Positions 24,690 to 32,148 of a stretch of DNA of 64,000 nt are shown in pieces. Made by a program: the position numbers and the translations under genes. The notes beneath the pieces were generated by a model, which did no database searches, had not been told where the DNA came from, and saw nothing but the letters and a program-made list of their open reading frames with translations. The DNA comes from Pseudomonas cremoricolorata. Lineage in GTDB: Bacteria > Pseudomonadota > Gammaproteobacteria > Pseudomonadales > Pseudomonadaceae. Position 1 is the stretch's first letter. Each line of letters starts with the position of its first letter. The stretch is taken from contig NZ_CP009455.1 of NCBI RefSeq assembly GCF_000759535.1, forward strand, positions 3,224,001 through 3,288,000, in the 5' to 3' direction.

Positions 24690-25026
24690 CGCCTCCATTG
24701 CGCACGAACGTGGAGCCGGGCGCGTATCCCTGCAGGTCACACACTCGATTGATGATCTTGAGCGCGGCGTCAAAGACCTTGGCGTCGTCCGGCTCGCGAG
24801 CCAAGCGCTTCATGTTGGGCTGATGCTCCAGGCACACCTTGTCGACCAGGCGCCGGGCCAGCCTGCGCAGGTGGTCGGCGCTGTCGTGGATGCGGACGCT
24901 CAGAGCAAAGGCCATGGCAACGTCATCGGGCCGGTACTGGCCGCCGCTGCGCGTGTTGTACAGCTTCTTCACCGGGCGATTCAGCCAGCCCGGCAGGGTT
25001 ACCACTCCGGAAGGTGCTTTTTTCAT
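24661..25026 (-). CDS. phage protein of unknown function, 121 aa
   Basis: MKKAPSGVVTLPGWLNRPVK begins a mostly helical basic protein ending GGDDGSDAAAA. No motif recognised. It overlaps the downstream gene by 29 nt. Confidence 0.5.
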   Translation of the reverse strand: MKKAPSGVVTLPGWLNRPVKKLYNTRSGGQYRPDDVAMAFALSVRIHDSADHLRRLARRLVDKVCLEHQPNMKRLAREPDDAKVFDAALKIINRVCDLQGYAPGSTFVRNGGDDGSDAAAA

Positions 25027-25107
25027 GTGGGTGCTCTGTAAGGCCGCTGCGCGGCAAGTGGAACTGCTCTTGCCGCCGGCGCTGGCGGACCAAGGTGCTG
25101 ATGCGCT

Positions 25108-25296
25108 TCATGCGGCGCGCGCCGAGGCCAGTTGGTCGTAGATCTCCACTACCTGCTGAGTGAGGTTTTCGATGGTTGCGGCGCCGCGTTTGCGCTGGGC
25201 GCTGCTCCACTGGCTGCTACGGTAGAAGAGCAGGGCGAGGTGGCGCTGCAGTTCCTGGCGTCGGCTGATGAGCGCCATGGCTTTGGTGATGGTCAT
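25108..25296 (-). CDS. phage protein of unknown function, 62 aa
   Basis: MTITKAMALISRRQELQRHL continues into two predicted helices. GGGGAG precedes the start, and it lies 8 nt after the ssb stop. Its place just downstream of ssb suggests a link to replication or recombination, but nothing in the sequence shows it. Confidence 0.5.
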   Translation of the reverse strand: MTITKAMALISRRQELQRHLALLFYRSSQWSSAQRKRGAATIENLTQQVVEIYDQLASARAA

Positions 25297-25304
25297 GGCT
25301 CCCC

Positions 25305-25799
25305 CTAGAACGGAATATCATCTTCGAAGCTGTCGAAGTCTTGGGCCTGCTGTTGCGGCTGTTGGCGTTGCTGCTGCGCCTGCTGGCCCTGCCGATTGCT
25401 CTGGTGGTGCTGCTGTGGCTGGCGCTGTTGCTGCTGCCCGCCGCCCTGATTTTCCGGCCGGCCTCCCAGCAGTTGCATCGTGCCGTTGATGTCGACATGC
25501 ACCTCGGTGCTGTATCGCTTGATGCCGTCCTTCTCCCACTCGCGGGTCTTGAGCTTGCCCTCGATGTAGCACTGCGAGCCTTTGCGCATGTACTCGCCGG
25601 CGATCTCGGCGACCTTGCCGAACAGCACGACCCGGTGCCATTCGGTTTTCTCAACCTTCTGGCCGGTCTGCTTATCGGTCCAAGCCTCGCTGGTGGCAAG
25701 ACTCAGGTTGGTTACCGCGTTGCCGTTGGGCAGGTAGCGGGTCTGGGGATCCTGGCCGCAGGTGCCTACCAGGATGACTTTGTTTACTCCACGGGCCAT
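25305..25799 (-). CDS. ssb: single-stranded DNA-binding protein
   Basis: The 164-aa product has the complete SSB OB-fold: [56 protein letters not shown] and [16 protein letters not shown] Gln-rich linker follows, then the acidic tip [11 protein letters not shown] that recruits partner proteins. It protects single strands in phage replication and recombination. Together with Gp157 and the annealing protein it forms the recombination module. Confidence 0.95.
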   Translation of the reverse strand: MARGVNKVILVGTCGQDPQTRYLPNGNAVTNLSLATSEAWTDKQTGQKVEKTEWHRVVLFGKVAEIAGEYMRKGSQCYIEGKLKTREWEKDGIKRYSTEVHVDINGTMQLLGGRPENQGGGQQQQRQPQQHHQSNRQGQQAQQQRQQPQQQAQDFDSFEDDIPF

Positions 25800-25808
25800 G
25801 GGGCCTCC

Positions 25809-26372
25809 TTACTTGATGCGGATCGCGCTCTCGCCGCGCTCCAGGTGAGCCCAGGTCGGTTCAGCGATCAGTTCGTGTTCGCAGTCCTCGCCGGCGTCCA
25901 TGCGCTTGCGCACAGCGTCGTTGTGCTCGCGGTCAGCCTTGAGCTTGGCGGCGATGGCGTTTTTATCCGGGGCGATCTTGGTCACCACCGAGGTCAGGTC
26001 GTCAGGCACCGCCTGCTCGTTGTCGACGATCACCCGCTCTTTGCCGGTAACCAGGCTGATGGTGAAGAGCGGCCGCTTGATCGACTTGATGTTGGCAGCG
26101 TCCATATTCCGGCGCAGGTAGTCGGTGATGGCCGTCACGCTGTTCGCCTTGATGCGCTTGAGCTCGACGAGGCGCTCGATCTCCGCGTCGATCGCAAGGA
26201 TGTCGCCCTCGATGTTGCGACGCAGCATGACGATGCTGTCGGCCTTGACCTCGAACTCGCCTTGTATGCCAGACATGGTGTCTTGAATGGCCTGCTTGAG
26301 GCCTTCATCGTCCGTGTCGCACATGGCTGCCAGGTCGGCCATCTGACCGGTGAGCGCGTATAGCTGGGTCAT
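25809..26372 (-). CDS. Siphovirus Gp157-family protein
   Basis: The 187-aa product starts MTQLYALTGQMADLAAMCDT. It has the long helical Gp157 pattern (LRRNIEGDILAIDAEIERLV, YLRRNMDAANIKSIKRPLFT). Gp157 proteins were first linked to phage resistance in Streptococcus phages and often flank recombinase genes. It overlaps the annealing protein gene by 4 nt. Confidence 0.8.
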   Translation of the reverse strand: MTQLYALTGQMADLAAMCDTDDEGLKQAIQDTMSGIQGEFEVKADSIVMLRRNIEGDILAIDAEIERLVELKRIKANSVTAITDYLRRNMDAANIKSIKRPLFTISLVTGKERVIVDNEQAVPDDLTSVVTKIAPDKNAIAAKLKADREHNDAVRKRMDAGEDCEHELIAEPTWAHLERGESAIRIK

Positions 26373-27100
26373 GCTGCAGCCTCCTGTGTCTTGCCTGCTT
26401 CGAGGTTTTTCAGCTCAAGCGAGATACGCGCGGCGCCTTTCTCGTCCTTGCGGCCGATAAGCTTGCGCACGGCGTGGTCGTGGATTTTCTTGCGCTCATG
26501 CGGCGTTACTGCCTTCTGCATGGTCGTGATGGTGTCGCGGATGAAGTCGAGCCGCTCCTGCTGCTGCCGGTCGATCTCGGCCTGGCGGTCTTCGGCCTGT
26601 TCGATGGCCTGCTCGGCTTCCAGCTGCTGCCGGTAGTTCACGTCGTCGAACATGCCCAGGAACACGTCGGCGCTGAAGCCCAGCATCGACAGCGCCTTCT
26701 TGATGGCATCTGTCAGCGATTTTTTCGGGGCTTCGCCATCAGTGGTAGTGCCGTACTTCGACTTGTACAAGTACTGGGTGCAGCCGTACTGCTCGATCTC
26801 GCCACGCTGGCCGTCGAGCACGAACCAGAACTTGATCTTGATGGTGTGGTTCAGCTCGAAGCCCAGGCTCACGCGTTTTTCACCCTCGCCGCTGAACATC
26901 TCGGCGCCCTTGTCGAAGCGCTCTTCCGCCACATTCCAGCCGAAGCCGATTCCGGCCGGGCCGAATACCTCGGTGGCTTTCATGATCATCGCGGTGCCGT
27001 TCAGGCTGGTGATCTGCTGACCGCCGACCTTGGCCTCTTTGGTGAAGCGGGTGTCGGTGGTCTGCACCTGGTCCCAGATGCGAAGGTTGTTCGTGGACAT
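26369..27100 (-). CDS. Rad52/Erf-superfamily-like single-strand annealing protein
   Basis: The start at 27100 (MSTNNLRIWDQVQTTDTRFT) has GGAG at 7 nt. The 243-aa product has an ordered core (SLNGTAMIMKATEVFGPAGI, IEQYGCTQYLYKSKYG). It also has the pattern KKSLTDAIKKALSMLGFSAD, comparable to the helix of Rad52/Sak proteins. The C-terminal third is a coiled coil rich in Gln/Glu. It would anneal complementary strands coated by the phage SSB. The exact subfamily is uncertain. Confidence 0.65.
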   Translation of the reverse strand: MSTNNLRIWDQVQTTDTRFTKEAKVGGQQITSLNGTAMIMKATEVFGPAGIGFGWNVAEERFDKGAEMFSGEGEKRVSLGFELNHTIKIKFWFVLDGQRGEIEQYGCTQYLYKSKYGTTTDGEAPKKSLTDAIKKALSMLGFSADVFLGMFDDVNYRQQLEAEQAIEQAEDRQAEIDRQQQERLDFIRDTITTMQKAVTPHERKKIHDHAVRKLIGRKDEKGAARISLELKNLEAGKTQEAAA

Positions 27101-27146
27101 GCGAATCTCCCGCGCCATCCTTGCGTAGGGGCGCTGATGTGTTCGG

Positions 27147-27263
27147 TTACTGAGTGATTGAGCCAGCCAGAGCGCTGGCCAGCATGAGGGCGGTACACGC
27201 GAAGAGGGCAGAGAAGGAGCCGCGCCAGATGACCAGGCGGCGGGCGCGCTGGTGGCGAGTCAT
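27147..27263 (-). CDS. small membrane peptide, 38 aa
   Basis: MTRHQRARRLVIWRGSFSAL is followed by a hydrophobic helix ending SITQ. The start overlaps the stop of the upstream gene (ATGA at 27260-27263), and GAGG lies 8 nt upstream. It is too short for most gene finders; the coupling supports it. Function unknown. Confidence 0.5.
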   Translation of the reverse strand: MTRHQRARRLVIWRGSFSALFACTALMLASALAGSITQ

Positions 27264-27436
27264 GGGCATGGCCTCGGCCTAGCGATTGGCCGGCGTTTCA
27301 GCCAGTCCGCCTTGATCGGGTAGGGCAGGTCTGCCACGCGCATGCCTACCGGGAAACGGAGAGTGCCGCGCACCTGGGCGGCGTGCGCTTCCTCGACCTG
27401 CTCGTCGATGAGCGATTTCACGATTGGAGTCGTCAT
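27260..27436 (-). CDS. phage protein of unknown function, 58 aa
   Basis: MTTPIVKSLIDEQVEEAHAA is followed by LRFPVGMRVADLPYPIKADW and a basic tail. A perfect AGGAGG lies before the start at 27436, which overlaps the preceding gene. No family recognised. Confidence 0.6.
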   Translation of the reverse strand: MTTPIVKSLIDEQVEEAHAAQVRGTLRFPVGMRVADLPYPIKADWLKRRPIARPRPCP

Positions 27437-27801
27437 TGCGCCTCCTGCCTTCGGTAGCCTGCGTCATAGATTGCTTCGGCAACTATCCTTCCGCCATCTC
27501 TGGCCCGCAGACCTGTTACCTGGAAGATTTCTGTAACCGCCTTTTCACGCTCTTCCGCTTCAATCTGTTCTGGCGTGCGCATGGGGCGGAAGAAGGAGAA
27601 ATCTCCTATTGCATGAACGCGCCCATCTTCAGTTTTCAGAAGTCCCATCGCGCCGCCATTGGCCGCATAGGCTTTACCAATGAATACACCGGGCACCCAC
27701 TCGTTTAGCGGGCGTCCTTGGTTGGCAGTTTCGGCGTAGATGTAGCCCTCACAGGGCGTACCATCTGGAGGAAGATAGCCTTCCCAGTCAGCTTCGCTCA
27801 T
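27433..27801 (-). CDS. phage protein of unknown function, 122 aa
   Basis: MSEADWEGYLPPDGTPCEGY and DGRVHAIGDFSFFRPMRTPE appear in a small acidic protein typical of Pseudomonas phage early regions. It overlaps neighbours at both ends by 4 nt. Confidence 0.55.
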   Translation of the reverse strand: MSEADWEGYLPPDGTPCEGYIYAETANQGRPLNEWVPGVFIGKAYAANGGAMGLLKTEDGRVHAIGDFSFFRPMRTPEQIEAEEREKAVTEIFQVTGLRARDGGRIVAEAIYDAGYRRQEAQ

Positions 27802-27992
27802 GCAGCCTCCTTGCGCCCATCAACGATCCTGTTGAGGCGCTCGCAGTAGTGGTTGAATTCTTCGATGGTGAGGCGTTGGTCGGCCAGCATCTCGGTGAGC
27901 AGCCTGAGCACCATGGCCTGCCACTCTGGCGGTGTTGCGGGATCGGCCATCGCATCGAGCTCGTTGTCGATCAGCACATGAGGACTTTTCAC
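27798..27992 (-). CDS. phage protein of unknown function, 64 aa
   Basis: MKSPHVLIDNELDAMADPAT leads into a helical region (MLADQRLTIEEFNHYCERLN). Starts and stops overlap adjacent genes by 4 nt. Confidence 0.55.
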   Translation of the reverse strand: MKSPHVLIDNELDAMADPATPPEWQAMVLRLLTEMLADQRLTIEEFNHYCERLNRIVDGRKEAA

Positions 27993-28408
27993 TCTGCCTC
28001 CTCGGCCTGGGCCAGAACTCCTTGTTCAGCGAATGGCATGAGCAGGTCGTGGGCGATCTGCCGCAAAGCTTCGTCAGGGTCAGGCACGGCCAGCAGGTTG
28101 TGCGCAGCTTCCTGCGAGTCGCCGCCGTGCTTGGCGTGGGCGCTGAGGATCAGCCGGCCCAGCAACGTGTTGCCGGTGCCTTGGCAAAGTCGGTCCATGG
28201 CGAACTCCTCGACCGCGACAGCGAATCGCTCCTGCGTCACACCCTGTTGCGGCCGCATGCGGCGCTTGAACACGTAGTCCGCGCCGCGCATCAGCTGGTC
28301 GATGCCTTCCTCGATCCAGCAGCGTTCAGCTTCTTCCTCTGCCGATTCGCTCACCGGTGGAGGCAACTGGTTGTCGTACTGCCATTGTGCTGCTTGAAGT
28401 GCGCGCAT
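27989..28408 (-). CDS. phage protein of unknown function, 139 aa
   Basis: MRALQAAQWQYDNQLPPPVS starts a charged, mostly helical acidic protein. The C-terminus is LLMPFAEQGVLAQAEEAE. No motif recognised. Confidence 0.55.
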   Translation of the reverse strand: MRALQAAQWQYDNQLPPPVSESAEEEAERCWIEEGIDQLMRGADYVFKRRMRPQQGVTQERFAVAVEEFAMDRLCQGTGNTLLGRLILSAHAKHGGDSQEAAHNLLAVPDPDEALRQIAHDLLMPFAEQGVLAQAEEAE

Positions 28409-28428
28409 GGTCGCCTCCAGGTGGTGGG

Positions 28429-28650
28429 TTACTCGGTGGGTGGGGTGAGGTGTGGCTGCCAGTGCGTCACGCGGTGCTCGAAGCGCGAGCCATCCCCGTA
28501 TCGCCAGTCAATGCCGTTCCAGTAGAGGAACCGGGCGCCGTTGAAGGCGCTTTGCGCTTTCCGTGCCGGGGTGTAGACGATGACCCAGGCCTTACCGCCA
28601 CCCTTGGGCAGCTCGGGCATTTGCTCAGAGCACTTGATCCAGCCGCTCAT
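28429..28650 (-). CDS. DUF551 protein, 73 aa
   Basis: MSGWIKCSEQMPELPKGGGK and the ending HRVTHWQPHLTPPTE (family form THWmPLPePP) identify DUF551. It is a common small phage protein of unknown role. It overlaps the next gene by 4 nt. Confidence 0.8.
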   Translation of the reverse strand: MSGWIKCSEQMPELPKGGGKAWVIVYTPARKAQSAFNGARFLYWNGIDWRYGDGSRFEHRVTHWQPHLTPPTE

Positions 28651-28907
28651 GGCTTCACCCGGGCGGCGAGCATGGCGTCGGCGTATCCGTAAGCAGATTC
28701 AGCGGCCTGCTTCGGGGTCATCTCGGCAAAAGAGCCCCACATTTCGTTGCCGGGGTACGGGAGCATCCCCTGTAGCGCCTTGGCCGCTAAGTAGTCGCGC
28801 AGGGTCATGCCCGGATCATCAGTCACGCTCAAACCGATTCCGTTTGCTGCTGCGCCACTGTCGTAGCCGATGGTGGGGAACGCTGGTCCGCCTGTGTCTT
28901 TGCTCAT
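28647..28907 (-). CDS. phage protein of unknown function, 86 aa
   Basis: The start at 28907 (MSKDTGGPAFPTIGYDSGAA) is the usual N-terminus of this small phage family, with MTLRDYLAAKALQGMLPYPG and a C-terminal YGYADAMLAARVK. The pattern GG.AFP...GMTLRDYFA is frequent in lambdoid phages, yet no function is known. Confidence 0.65.
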   Translation of the reverse strand: MSKDTGGPAFPTIGYDSGAAANGIGLSVTDDPGMTLRDYLAAKALQGMLPYPGNEMWGSFAEMTPKQAAESAYGYADAMLAARVKP

Positions 28908-29241
28908 CACTTGAACCTCGGTAGTCAACCGCATTGATCAGGCGCCGGGCACCAGGGACCAAGCTGGGCGTGAAAAGCCAAGCCCGGCACCTGTCGATGC
29001 GGTCGTATGTGAAGGGAAGGGGGTGCGGGGTGTATCGGTGATGCGATCTGACCGGTACTGATCTCCGGCTTGGGTTTAGTCAATAACTCCGGGGCTTTTA
29101 GCCACACCCCCAGTAGGTCCGGCACCATTACCGGCCACGCTGTAAATCCACTGGCGCATCAGCCTGCGCATTCAGATCGCATCCCGATGCACCCTGCGAT
29201 GGGGAGCAGGGCATCGGGCCGTCTTTCCGGCTGTCAGGGAA
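28908..29241. other. 334-nt gap with a distant 12-bp inverted repeat
   Basis: No convincing gene is visible. GATGCGATCTGA (29040-29051) and TCAGATCGCATC (29172-29183) are perfect complements 120 nt apart. The sequence between them contains several smaller palindromes, so a structured RNA or a remnant regulatory region is possible. Confidence 0.4.
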
Positions 29242-29412
29242 CTAAGATCTGCCCAACTCTTCATGCCAGTAATAGGCGATTGGGTAAAAATACCTTTGAA
29301 TGTCCAGCTTTACTCCGTAGCGGAAAATTCCGCCGCCAATCCGTGAATAGAATTCTGTGGCTGCGATAACTCCTTGTCCGTCTGGAGTTTTCACGCGATC
29401 TCCGACACGCAT
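29242..29412 (-). CDS. phage protein of unknown function, 56 aa
   Basis: GGAGGG lies 7 nt before ATG 29412 (MRVGDRVKTPDGQGVIAATE). The short beta-rich protein resembles a KOW/SH3-like strand pattern (GDRV.TPDGQG.I). Function unknown. Confidence 0.55.
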   Translation of the reverse strand: MRVGDRVKTPDGQGVIAATEFYSRIGGGIFRYGVKLDIQRYFYPIAYYWHEELGRS

Positions 29413-29475
29413 CGCATTGCCCTCCATGGTGGTTGGCTTCCCGTCTGGCCCTGTCGCCAAGGCCAGCCAGTGAAA

Positions 29476-29709
29476 TCACTTAATGCCTGAGGCGAGCCTG
29501 AATTCTTTCCAGTCAGCCTCCGTCACATGAATGGTCTCGTCACCGAAGTCTTTTCCTCGATCGATGTCGTCAACCAGATTCTTCGGATAGAAATCAGCGC
29601 GACTATGCGAAGACCCACGAACCTCGCCATCCGGATCACAGAAGAAGTGATCGATTCCTTCTGGCCATTCGCTGACCTCCAAACCCAGTACCGCAATCAG
29701 TCTCGCCAT
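29476..29709 (-). CDS. phage protein of unknown function, 77 aa
   Basis: GGAGG lies 7 nt before ATG 29709 (MARLIAVLGLEVSEWPEGID). It ends DWKEFRLASGIK. Its leader contains hairpin element A (29717-29766). Confidence 0.55.
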   Translation of the reverse strand: MARLIAVLGLEVSEWPEGIDHFFCDPDGEVRGSSHSRADFYPKNLVDDIDRGKDFGDETIHVTEADWKEFRLASGIK

Positions 29710-29716
29710 GCTCATT

Positions 29717-29766
29717 CCTCCAGTGGATTCCCAAAGCACCCGGTCGCCCAGGTGCTTCAGTGAATC
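29717..29766 (-). promoter_or_regulatory. structured leader element A
   Basis: Minus-strand order: GATTCACTG, stem AAGCACC, loop, stem GGTGCTT, then GGGAATCCACTGGAGG, the ribosome-binding site of the next gene. GATTC and GAATC can also pair around the stem. The same flanks with a different stem occur at 29968-30016. Confidence 0.55.
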
Positions 29767-29767
29767 G

Positions 29768-29959
29768 TCAGGCGGTCAGAGCGTTCAGCTTCTGGCGGCA
29801 GTCGCGCATCTCTGCGAGGCAGCGACGACCGTCTTCATGGTCACCCTTGCGAAACGCTTCCAGCGCCCAGCGCTTCCACTCAGAAATGAAGAAGGCGAGA
29901 TCGCCGGCGATGGCTTGTTTCTCGGTGATGAACTGGCCTTTCTCGTTGCGGTAGATCAT
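29768..29959 (-). CDS. phage protein of unknown function, 63 aa
   Basis: MIYRNEKGQFITEKQAIAGD continues as a helical protein (FISEWKRWALEAFRKGDHED). It is bracketed by the two hairpin leader elements, with B directly upstream and A directly downstream. Confidence 0.6.
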   Translation of the reverse strand: MIYRNEKGQFITEKQAIAGDLAFFISEWKRWALEAFRKGDHEDGRRCLAEMRDCRQKLNALTA

Positions 29960-29967
29960 CTGGTTTC

Positions 29968-30016
29968 CCTCCAGTGGATTCCCAATACCGCCTCATCGAA
30001 GCGGCATCAGTGAATC
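29968..30016 (-). promoter_or_regulatory. structured leader element B
   Basis: The flanks GATTCACTG and GGGAATCCACTGGAGG are identical to element A, but the stem is ATGCCGC/GCGGTAT (one G-U pair). Stem bases differ from element A at several positions and stay paired, which is direct covariation. Confidence 0.55.
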
Positions 30017-30218
30017 TCGTGGTGCGCCGCGACCCGCTACTGGCGTCGGTCGCTGGCTTCAATCGTTCTGTCAAAGAGCTTGCTCAGGTCGGGTCCGCTT
30101 GATGCTTTCGCCTTGCGGGGCCTGGATCGACACTTCGCTGTCGTCTGCTATCTGGCGTGTCCAGATGGTTTGAGGCTTGAGGGCCTCCCGAGGGGCTGAA
30201 CCGTCTCGGTGAACAAAA
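30017..30218 (-). promoter_or_regulatory. PL leader with boxA-like nut site
   Basis: This is the untranslated leader of the leftward early operon. AGCTCTTTGACA (minus strand, 30080-30069) resembles boxA of rRNA antitermination (TGCTCTTTAACA). GCGACC/GGTCGC complementarity nearby could be a boxB-like hairpin. No coding sequence is visible. Confidence 0.4.
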
Positions 30219-30257
30219 AGTAGCACTGCTGCTATTGATGAGTCAACAGCAGTGCTA
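30218..30257 (-). promoter_or_regulatory. OL operators and PL promoter
   Basis: TAGCACTGCTG (30221-30231) and CAGCAGTGCTA (30247-30257) are two copies in opposite orientation of the repressor site also found beside cro. On the minus strand TTGACT (30246-30241) could be the PL -35, with TACTTT 18 nt further as -10, so both operators overlap the promoter. Confidence 0.7.
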
Positions 30258-30276
30258 ATATTTTTTCACCGCCCAC

Positions 30277-30304
30277 AAAAAAGCCCGCGCAGTGGCGGGC
30301 TAAG
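30277..30304 (-). terminator. terminator of the cI operon
   Basis: On the minus strand GCCCGC, CACTGCG and GCGGGC form a stem followed by six T residues, 18 nt beyond the last gene of the cI operon (stop at 30322). Confidence 0.8.
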
Positions 30305-30321
30305 TGCTGGATGCCGGATAG

Positions 30322-30876
30322 CTATCGGGACGGGGCTGGATCCACTTTAGGGGATTCCTGCAATTGTTGCTGAACCTGAATTCTCTCCAAAAGCTTTTGA
30401 GTGGCTTGGGACTGGATCTTCGCTGACTCTACAAGCTGTGACGTTTCGCGGCCTGAATCGAAACTTGCAACAGAAAGGCCAATGATCGTACCTATGATGC
30501 CGGAGACGCCGAGAACCGTAGCTGCGGCGGCACCCCATACACTGCGCTTAACGTCTTTGATTTCACCTAGCTGGGACTGAATCAGCTTGAGCTCACCGCG
30601 CATTTCAGCAGAATCCTGGCGGACTGCAGAAAGCGTATCGCGCACGGCGCCTTCGAAGCCGGCCAAACGTGCATCAATCTTGGCTTGGGTGGCTTCCAGC
30701 TTTGCGTCCAACTCTTCACGTGTGATATCGCTCATCAAGCGAGTATCGTCTTCCCGTACGTCTTTGTCACGATCCATTGGTCCGCCAACCCTGGGTGCAG
30801 GCGCAATCATTAGGCGATCAAAGTATCGTCGGGCGTCGAAAGAATAATCATCAAGACTTGCGGCTGAAGGTTTCAC
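30322..30876 (-). CDS. rex-position coiled-coil membrane protein, 184 aa
   Basis: A GTG start at 30876 has GAGGAG 8 nt upstream. A disordered N-terminus of about 45 residues leads to a long coiled coil (about residues 50-110, LDAKLEATQAKIDARLAGFE). One membrane helix follows (about 114-139, ATVLGVSGIIGTIIGLSVAS), then a Gln-rich tail. It is the last gene of the operon that begins with cI, the place of rexB in lambda, although the sequence is not RexB-like. Expression in the lysogen is expected. Function unknown; a role in superinfection exclusion or host sensing is inferred from position only. Confidence 0.6.
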   Translation of the reverse strand: MKPSAASLDDYSFDARRYFDRLMIAPAPRVGGPMDRDKDVREDDTRLMSDITREELDAKLEATQAKIDARLAGFEGAVRDTLSAVRQDSAEMRGELKLIQSQLGEIKDVKRSVWGAAAATVLGVSGIIGTIIGLSVASFDSGRETSQLVESAKIQSQATQKLLERIQVQQQLQESPKVDPAPSR

Positions 30877-31195
30877 GTAGCTTCTCCTCAATCCCTTGAT
30901 GGTCTTCGCTCAGGGCTTGGATCAACAGTGCGCATAACTGTTCCTGCCTATCAGCCTTGTCCCCTAGGTAACCCTGAGAGATCCTAACGCTATCTTCAAG
31001 ATCTTCTTCTAGCCCATCTGATGCTGTCACCATCGGAGTGATCGTCCCTAAGACCATCGACGCAGCAGTAGATGTGAGCATCACCTCAGTGAGAATCATT
31101 GCAAGCGTCCTGTTGATGACATGTTGCCTTGCAAGTCGTTCGTTAAGTCCATTTATAACCGTCTGTAGCTCATCTTTTGTAGCTAATTCCGTCAT
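30851..31195 (-). CDS. rex-position helical protein, 114 aa
   Basis: The start at 31195 follows AGAGGA, 35 nt after the cI stop. MTELATKDELQTVINGLNER begins a protein with an N-terminal coiled coil, a weakly hydrophobic middle (AMILTEVMLTSTAASMVLGT) and a charged end (IEEKLRETFSRKS). It overlaps the next gene by 26 nt, so the two are translationally linked. It occupies the rexA position. No family recognised. Confidence 0.6.
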   Translation of the reverse strand: MTELATKDELQTVINGLNERLARQHVINRTLAMILTEVMLTSTAASMVLGTITPMVTASDGLEEDLEDSVRISQGYLGDKADRQEQLCALLIQALSEDHQGIEEKLRETFSRKS

Positions 31196-31230
31196 TGGAA
31201 TTTCCTCTTAAAGCATAGGAAATCTGCACG

Positions 31231-32034
31231 CTACAGGTCCCCACCGCGCCAGATCACCTGGCCGATAATGCGGTGCTCATTGCCTTGGCTGGCGCCATAC
31301 ATGCGGTCGCCATGGGTATGCTTGTCGCTGTTGTCGCTCCGCAGAATCCATTGGCCCAGCGGAGCCTGAACAAGCCGCTTCACGATCGCGCCATCGGCAC
31401 TGGTCAGCACGAAGACGCTGCTATCGACAGGCTCAATTTTGGACCGATCTACAAGCAGCACGTCTTTGTGGTTGATGGTGGGCTGCATGCTCTGGCCGTC
31501 GGCGTACATTACGATCAGGTGCTCGGGCTTCGCCCCCTTCGAGCGCAGCCAGTTGCGTTTGAATGCCAGGGTCGACTGAATCTCAACGTGCGGGTTCTCG
31601 CTGCCCAGGCCTGCGGCTGCCTTTGCGTCGTACTGCGGAATGAAGGCGTAGAACTCATCGCTGGCATCAGGCAAGTCTTCTGATTCAGGGATCGGGCAGT
31701 TGGCAGCTTCCTGACCCGCAAGTGCTGAGGCGGAAGGATCGAAGCGGCGTATGCCGGCGGCAAGCGACGGGCTCACATCGACAGGCTCGAAGTCGAGCGC
31801 CTCGGCCAGCTTCAGCAGTGCCTCCAAATTCAGTGCAACCTTTCCGGTCATGTACTGACTGACGATGCTCTGGGCAGATTTCCAACCGCAACGCTCGCCA
31901 ACCTCGGCTTGGTTAAGCAAATCCTGATTGGGATCTTCACGGGATTCCTTCTTGCGCTTCAGATAGATGTCATTCAGCCGCTTGGCGTCCTCAAGCTGCT
32001 CGGCAGATAGCGGTGTTCTGATCGGTTTTTTCAT
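31231..32034 (-). CDS. cI: CI-type repressor with S24 self-cleavage domain
   Basis: The 267-aa product has an N-terminal helix-turn-helix (NQAEVGERCGWKSAQSIVSQ, then YMTGKVALNLEALLKLAEAL) and a C-terminal LexA/S24 peptidase domain. Catalytic Ser182 is in YADGQSMQPTI and Lys219 in GAIVKRLVQ. A likely self-cleavage bond is Ala141-Gly142 (KAAAGLG). RecA activation should cause cleavage and induction. It is divergent from cro and binds the TAGCACTGCTG-type sites. Confidence 0.92.
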   Translation of the reverse strand: MKKPIRTPLSAEQLEDAKRLNDIYLKRKKESREDPNQDLLNQAEVGERCGWKSAQSIVSQYMTGKVALNLEALLKLAEALDFEPVDVSPSLAAGIRRFDPSASALAGQEAANCPIPESEDLPDASDEFYAFIPQYDAKAAAGLGSENPHVEIQSTLAFKRNWLRSKGAKPEHLIVMYADGQSMQPTINHKDVLLVDRSKIEPVDSSVFVLTSADGAIVKRLVQAPLGQWILRSDNSDKHTHGDRMYGASQGNEHRIIGQVIWRGGDL

Positions 32035-32047
32035 GCGCGTGATTTAG

Positions 32048-32121
32048 TAGCAGAGCTGATTTATAAGCAAACAGCACTGCTACTGATTCGCTTGAATTAT
32101 GTAAAACAGCAGTGCTAATAT
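32048..32121. promoter_or_regulatory. OR operators with PR and PRM
   Basis: Three sites: TAGCAGAGCTG (32048-32058), CAGCACTGCTA (32072-32082) and CAGCAGTGCTA (32107-32117). PR (plus): TTGAAT (32092-32097), 18 nt, TAATAT (32116-32121), overlapping the third site. PRM (minus): TATAAA at 32065-32060 near the first two sites, with a weak -35. The layout parallels lambda OR. Confidence 0.75.
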
Positions 32122-32148
32122 CAAGCCAAACCATGTGAGGCATGAGTC

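Noticed and set aside
28925..29128. 67-aa minus-strand frame
   Set aside because: Pro/His-rich composition, no family and no ribosome-binding site.
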